A stretch of 64,000 bases of DNA, taken from Bacteroidota bacterium. GTDB taxonomy: Bacteria > Bacteroidota > Bacteroidia > Palsa-965. Positions 60,087-64,000 of this stretch are shown here, in pieces (the first letter of the stretch is position 1; the number at the start of each line of letters is the position of its first letter). Made by a program: the position numbers and the translations under genes. The DNA is taken from contig JACQAM010000022.1 in assembly GCA_016194975.1 (NCBI GenBank), positions 1 to 64,000 of the forward strand, written 5' to 3'. The notes under the pieces are model-generated. The model was given only the letters and a program-made list of their open reading frames with translations. It searched no databases and was not told the origin of the DNA.

Positions 60087-61673
60087 GTGAACAATACTTC
60101 CCGTTTTTTTCTTTTTACAATTCCTCTTTTTTGTTTCTCTTTCGGAGGCGACAGCCCGGACCTTAAAAAACAATATTCCCAGGAAATAATTCCCGCCGAC
60201 CTGTGCGTCTATTTATCCGTTATTGCTTCCGACAGTTTTGAAGGAAGAGAAACCGCCACCAGGGGGCTCGACATGACGGCAGAATTCATTGCCGGAAAAT
60301 TCAGATCGTTCGGTATTCCGGAATTGCCTTCTGGCGGATATTACCAGGATGTTCCACTGTTGAAATTCATTCCCGGCAACGGCAGCGTGATGTTTAACGA
60401 TCAGAAATTTGTTTACGGAAAAGATTTTTATTACACACCCGGAATTGATGATGGCAAAACAGACATTCAGAAAATAATTTTCGCCGGCTATGGGATCCAG
60501 GACAGTTTGTATAAAGATTATAGCGGTATCGATATTTCGGGAAGCGCCGTTATGTTTCTCGCCGATGAACCCATTGATAAAAACGGGAATTCGCTGATCA
60601 CCGGGAAAAAAGAATTATCGTCGTGGAGCACGCAGAGAAGAAGAAAGATCAACGAAGCAAAAAAAAGAGGAGCCGCCGCACTGTTGATCATTGTCCCTGA
60701 TTTTCAGAAAAAATTTCTGGAGAATAAAAAATATTTATCAGCGCCCACGCTGAAGCCGGATGAAGATCTTGTCGTGGAAATCAAATCAGATAATCCGCCC
60801 GTGCTTTACATCAGCAAAGAAATGGCGGACATGCTGCTGGTAAAAGCGAAGAAAAAAACCAACACCGGCCAGGCCATTGCTGCGATCGCAAAAAAGAAAA
60901 AAACTTTTCAGGCAGAGATCAATTCACTCCTCGTTATTGACATTGAGCGTGAGTCGGAAAAAGTACATTCTGAAAATGTGCTGGGCTTCATCGAAGGAGG
61001 TGATCTGAAAAAAGAAATTGTTGTGGTGACTGCGCACATGGACCATCTCGGAAAAGACAGCACGGAAATTTACAATGGCGCCGATGACGACGGATCGGGA
61101 ACAACCGCAGTGATCGAGCTTGCGAAAATTTTTGCGCAGGCGAAAAAAGACGGGCATGGCCCGAGAAGAAGCATGTTGTTCATGACTTTCACCGGCGAAG
61201 AAAAAGGATTGCTCGGATCAAGATGGTATTCCGATCACCCGGTTTTCCCATTGGAAAATACTGTTTGCGATCTGAACATCGACATGATCGGAAGAATTGA
61301 TAAAGACCACCAGCAGGACACCGGCTATGTTTACGTGATCGGCTCAGATATGCTGAGTTCTGAATTGAAAAAAATAAACGAAACGAATAACAACAACTAC
61401 ACAAAACTTCAGCTTGATTATCGCTACGACGACCCGAACGACCCGAATTCTTTTTATACGCGCTCCGATCATTACAATTTTGCGAAACACGGAATTCCCG
61501 TTGCTTTTTTCTTCAATGGCGTTCATGAAGATTATCACAAACCCACTGATGAAATTCAGAAAATTGATTTTCCGCTGATGGCGATCCGCGCCCGGCTTGT
61601 ATTCTGCACGGCATGGGAAATTGCCAATCGTGATGCGCGACTCGTAGTTGATAAAAAACAAAAGAACAAATGA
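60087..61673 (+). CDS. M28-family metallopeptidase with PA-like domain
   Basis: A 528-residue exported di-zinc aminopeptidase. GTG start; N-terminal hydrophobic segment (FFLFTIPLFCFSF) acts as signal. A protease-associated-type insert spans about 110-300. The M28 catalytic domain (about 305-515) has all ligands: VVTAHMDHLGKD (His near 317), GADDDGSGTTAV (Asp), FTGEEKGLLGSRWYSD (Glu pair), LNIDMIGRID (Asp) and VHEDYHKPTDE (His). Likely releases N-terminal amino acids from peptides in the periplasm or outside. It overlaps the next gene by 4 bp (ATGA). Confidence 0.93.
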   Translation: MNNTSRFFLFTIPLFCFSFGGDSPDLKKQYSQEIIPADLCVYLSVIASDSFEGRETATRGLDMTAEFIAGKFRSFGIPELPSGGYYQDVPLLKFIPGNGSVMFNDQKFVYGKDFYYTPGIDDGKTDIQKIIFAGYGIQDSLYKDYSGIDISGSAVMFLADEPIDKNGNSLITGKKELSSWSTQRRRKINEAKKRGAAALLIIVPDFQKKFLENKKYLSAPTLKPDEDLVVEIKSDNPPVLYISKEMADMLLVKAKKKTNTGQAIAAIAKKKKTFQAEINSLLVIDIERESEKVHSENVLGFIEGGDLKKEIVVVTAHMDHLGKDSTEIYNGADDDGSGTTAVIELAKIFAQAKKDGHGPRRSMLFMTFTGEEKGLLGSRWYSDHPVFPLENTVCDLNIDMIGRIDKDHQQDTGYVYVIGSDMLSSELKKINETNNNNYTKLQLDYRYDDPNDPNSFYTRSDHYNFAKHGIPVAFFFNGVHEDYHKPTDEIQKIDFPLMAIRARLVFCTAWEIANRDARLVVDKKQKNK

Positions 61674-63052
61674 CGGCTCTTGCAGAACTATTCAACAACG
61701 CGGCAGAAAAGAATACGTTCGATGAAACGCATCGTTCGAAAATGGAAAATAATATTCTGCGTTACGATGAAAAAGTGAAACAGGGAGTAGCGCAGTATTC
61801 CAATCTTGATCTTGCAAAAACAAGAGCAGCAGGGATTCGCCACAAAACCATAGAGCATCTCGACAAATATCTCATCGAATTCGAATCGAATTTCGTCCGG
61901 CATGGCGGCAGGATCATTTGGGCGCAGGACGCAGGAGAAGCGAGCCGGGCAATCATTGAGCTACTAAAGAAAAAAAATATTTCTTCAGTGGTCAAATCAA
62001 AATCGATGGTAACGGAAGAGATCGGTCTGAATGAAGAATTGAAAAAAGAAAATATTGTTTCTGTTGAAACCGATCTCGGAGAATTCATACAGCAGCTTGA
62101 TGGCGAAGCGCCCTATCACATCGTAACGCCGGCCATGCACAAAACAAAAGAAGATGTGGCCGAATTGTTTCACCGAAAAATGAATACGCCGGAAGGATTA
62201 TCTCCTTCGGAAATCACGCAATGGGTGCGCGTATATCTGAAAAAGAAATTCAGGGAAGCGGGGGCGGGAATTACCGGCGCGAATTTTCTTGCTGCCGACA
62301 CGGGCGCCATCAGCATCACGGAGAATGAAGGCAACGCCATGATGAGTTTTTCTGCGCCGAAAATTCACATTGTGATTACGGGGATTGATAAAATAATTCC
62401 TTCATTCAAGGATCTCGATCTTTTCAATTCGCTGCTCGCATCGTATGGAACGGGACAACAGATCTCTTCTTATAATTCCATCATCAGCGGGCCGAAACAG
62501 CAGGGAGAAACAGACGGTCCCGAAGAATTATATCTCGTGCTGCTTGATAACGGAAGAACCAATGCGCTTGAAAAAGTAGATCAGCGTCGCGCGCTCGGGT
62601 GCATTCGCTGCGGCGCGTGCCTCAACGCGTGCCCTGTATATGTGAGCGCAGGAGGCCACGCGTATGCGAGCGCATACCCGGGACCGATCGGCGCAGCTCT
62701 TTTGCCGAATATTTTTCCCGACCATTCTTATGATCATCTCAGCAATGCATCGCCACTCTGTGGAAAATGTACAGAGGTGTGCCCGGTGAAAATCGATGTG
62801 CACAATTTGCTTTTGCTGAACAGGAGAGATGCTGCTGCTACGGGCCGCGCAACGAAAACAGAAAATGTAATGTGGTTTTTCTGGAAGGGCGCCATGATGA
62901 AAAGAAGCAAGATGGATAAAGGCGGAGCGAAGCTGAAGAATTTCATGTTGCGACAGTTCTTCAGAAAATCGTGGGGCGACAGAAGAGAACTACCGCAGGT
63001 TGCACAGAAATCTTTCAACCAGATGTGGAGAGAAAGAAAAGGAATCAGGTAG
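61670..63052 (+). CDS. LutB/YkgF-like iron-sulfur protein (LUD domain)
   Basis: A 460-residue protein of the LutB group, which with LutA and LutC oxidises L-lactate to pyruvate. N-terminal LUD domain (about 65-290) with RAIIELLKKKNISSVVKSKS and LAADTGAISITENEGNAMMS; then two [4Fe-4S] motifs, CIRCGACLNACPVY (about 311-324) and CGKCTEVCPVKIDVH (about 364-378); C-terminal helical segment with MKRSKMDKGG. lutA and lutC are not in this window. It starts inside the stop of the M28 peptidase gene, an unusual pairing that suggests co-translation. Confidence 0.92.
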   Translation: MTALAELFNNAAEKNTFDETHRSKMENNILRYDEKVKQGVAQYSNLDLAKTRAAGIRHKTIEHLDKYLIEFESNFVRHGGRIIWAQDAGEASRAIIELLKKKNISSVVKSKSMVTEEIGLNEELKKENIVSVETDLGEFIQQLDGEAPYHIVTPAMHKTKEDVAELFHRKMNTPEGLSPSEITQWVRVYLKKKFREAGAGITGANFLAADTGAISITENEGNAMMSFSAPKIHIVITGIDKIIPSFKDLDLFNSLLASYGTGQQISSYNSIISGPKQQGETDGPEELYLVLLDNGRTNALEKVDQRRALGCIRCGACLNACPVYVSAGGHAYASAYPGPIGAALLPNIFPDHSYDHLSNASPLCGKCTEVCPVKIDVHNLLLLNRRDAAATGRATKTENVMWFFWKGAMMKRSKMDKGGAKLKNFMLRQFFRKSWGDRRELPQVAQKSFNQMWRERKGIR

Positions 63053-63125
63053 AAAATAAAAAATACAAATCCCAAATTCCAACCGGTCACAATTCCTTGT
63101 TTGGCATTTTTCTTTTGAAATTTTA

Positions 63126-63743
63126 TCAGATGCTTCCCAAAACGATCAGCACAGCAAATACGATCGCAAAGAGCAGCAGAAGTCCGCCGTAATAAAATAA
63201 TCCTACTACGCCCACGCCAAGTAACCAGCAGACAAGATCGATCCAGAAGCGATTGGTAACGCCCTCTTTCAGATAGACCGCGAGCGGAGAAAGAAGAATG
63301 GCAAGTAAAACAAGAATGAGTTGATTGGTATCGCCTCCGCCGCCCGGAGAGGAATTGCTATTTGATTTTTTTCCCGGAGGCAAATATTTTTTCAGAATTT
63401 GTTTTACAGGATTCTTTTTTTCCGGAGCAGAATTTTCCGGGAGATTTTTTTTGTGATTGGAATTTACTGCGGCATTATTTTCCGGCGATGGCCTATCAGC
63501 AACAACAATATTTTCCCGAACATTCAATGCCGGCTCCTGTTTTGCCTGAAGAGCGGTCGGTGTTTTTTCAATTGCCGGATCATTGTCTGCCGGTAAAGAG
63601 TGCTTATTTACCTGGACGAAAAATCCTTTACCGTAATGGCGCTTGTCAACTGTGATGCGCCCGTTGTACGAACAGGAAGAGCCAACAATGGCCAGAACAA
63701 AAAGCAAAGGAAGGTGTGCGTGGAAAAAGTTTTTCATAACCAT
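63126..63743 (-). CDS. Lipoprotein with C-terminal YqaE/Pmp3-like membrane domain
   Basis: About 205 residues (start 63743, or 63737 two codons later). Signal and lipobox VLAIVGSSC with the lipidated Cys near 24; then a polar low-complexity region (about 35-140: PENNAAVNSNHKKNLPENSA, PGKKSNSNSSPGGGGD); then a Pmp3/YqaE-type pair of helices (about 145-200) with LLAILLSPLAVYLKEGVTNR and WLLGVGVVGLFYYGG. Pmp3 proteins are usually about 55 residues and modulate membrane potential or stress; here the module is attached to a lipid-anchored N-terminus. A possible -7 box TATATTTG (63762-63755) is upstream. Confidence 0.8.
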   Translation of the reverse strand: MVMKNFFHAHLPLLFVLAIVGSSCSYNGRITVDKRHYGKGFFVQVNKHSLPADNDPAIEKTPTALQAKQEPALNVRENIVVADRPSPENNAAVNSNHKKNLPENSAPEKKNPVKQILKKYLPPGKKSNSNSSPGGGGDTNQLILVLLAILLSPLAVYLKEGVTNRFWIDLVCWLLGVGVVGLFYYGGLLLLFAIVFAVLIVLGSI

Positions 63744-63920
63744 TAATTTATTTGCAAATATAATCAGGCAGAAATAGTTGCGCGCCTGCTAATAACAATT
63801 CCGGGTGCAAATGTTCATAACAATTAACAGCAAAAAAGGCAGATGTTCAAAATTCAACGTAACAACATTTCTGCAATCCGCGTTTTATTGATGAACTTTG
63901 AGAAAAGACCCCCAAGGAGA
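63744..63920. other. Divergent intergenic region
   Basis: 177 bp between the lipoprotein gene and the gene starting at 63921. It holds the minus-strand TATATTTG box, two AATAACAATT-like short repeats (63791 and 63818) and the ribosome-binding sequence AAGGAGA just before the last gene. Nothing else recognised. Confidence 0.5.
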
Positions 63921-64000
63921 ATGACCCGAGAAGAATTCCGTTCGATTAACGACCAACCCTGCCGCTTCAAGTTAAAATCGGGCGGCGAGGTATTTGGAGT
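63921..64000 (+). CDS. Start of an unidentified gene, cut by the window end
   Basis: ATG at 63921 follows a good ribosome-binding sequence (AAGGAGA, 63914-63920) and opens a frame to the end of the window: MTREEFRSINDQPCRFKLKS followed by GGEVFGV. Only 26 codons are visible. The phrase FKLKSGGEVFGV resembles a small beta-barrel, but the family cannot be named. Confidence 0.6.
   Translation, partial: MTREEFRSINDQPCRFKLKSGGEVFG

Noticed and set aside
1-64000. tRNA genes
   Set aside because: Reading both strands for the conserved T-loop GGTTCGAAT-type signal with flanking stems gave no convincing cloverleaf; a tRNAscan run would settle this.

Overview
The window is chromosomal DNA from a member of the phylum Bacteroidota. 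The signs are at least six secreted proteins with type IX secretion (T9SS) C-terminal sorting domains (five type A, one type B), WG-repeat and MORN-repeat proteins, an exbB-exbD-exbD-tonB cluster with a PstS-like lipoprotein and a TPR protein, a short NuoG without a molybdopterin domain, a LytTR/HisKA_2 two-component pair, and promoter-like TTG-N18-20-TAnnTTTG boxes. A complete 14-subunit complex I points to a respiring organism. I cannot assign a lower rank from the sequence alone. No tRNA, rRNA or CRISPR array was seen.

Layout. 1-6748: two huge T9SS cargo proteins, the first cut by the window edge and broken by a frameshift inside near-identical repeats. 6771-12261: a HAD phosphatase, then a lipoprotein and a WG-repeat protein whose genes overlap by 4 bp. 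12446-27151: nuoABCDEF, then an MNT nucleotidyltransferase and an outer-membrane-type protein, then nuoGHIJKLMN, followed directly by a dicarboxylate/glutamate-type symporter (27161-28426). 28514-30849: a beta-propeller T9SS protein and a DedA membrane protein. 31140-37136: exbB, exbD, exbD, tonB, a small membrane protein, a PstS-like lipoprotein and a TPR protein. 37254-38535: an IS3-family element with a good programmed-frameshift site, lying against an orphan T9SS C-terminus. 38660-49299: a small protein of unknown function, three more T9SS cargo genes, a TMTC-like membrane protein with TPRs, and a helical protein of unknown function. 49468-51846: RNase R. 51962-58035 (minus strand): nadA, a MORN protein, a five-PAS histidine kinase and a LytTR regulator, probably one operon. 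58546-63052: rpiB, a redoxin/deiodinase-like T9SS protein, an M28 peptidase and a LutB-like Fe-S protein. 63126-63743: a lipoprotein carrying a Pmp3/YqaE domain. A new gene begins at 63921 and runs off the end.

How it works together. Complex I makes the proton gradient; ExbB/ExbD/TonB use such a gradient to energise outer-membrane uptake; the T9SS cargo proteins decorate the surface. The parts least explained by standard annotation are the two extra genes inside the nuo operon, the several small repeat families in the nuo spacers (one forming a long hairpin at the nuoK stop codon), the frame-breaking 58-bp partial duplication in the first gene, the IS3 copy lacking a target duplication beside a decapitated T9SS gene, and two fusions (redoxin plus sorting domain; lipoprotein plus Pmp3 domain). 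I found no clear previously undescribed multi-gene system; the best candidates are the nuo operon insertions and repeats.
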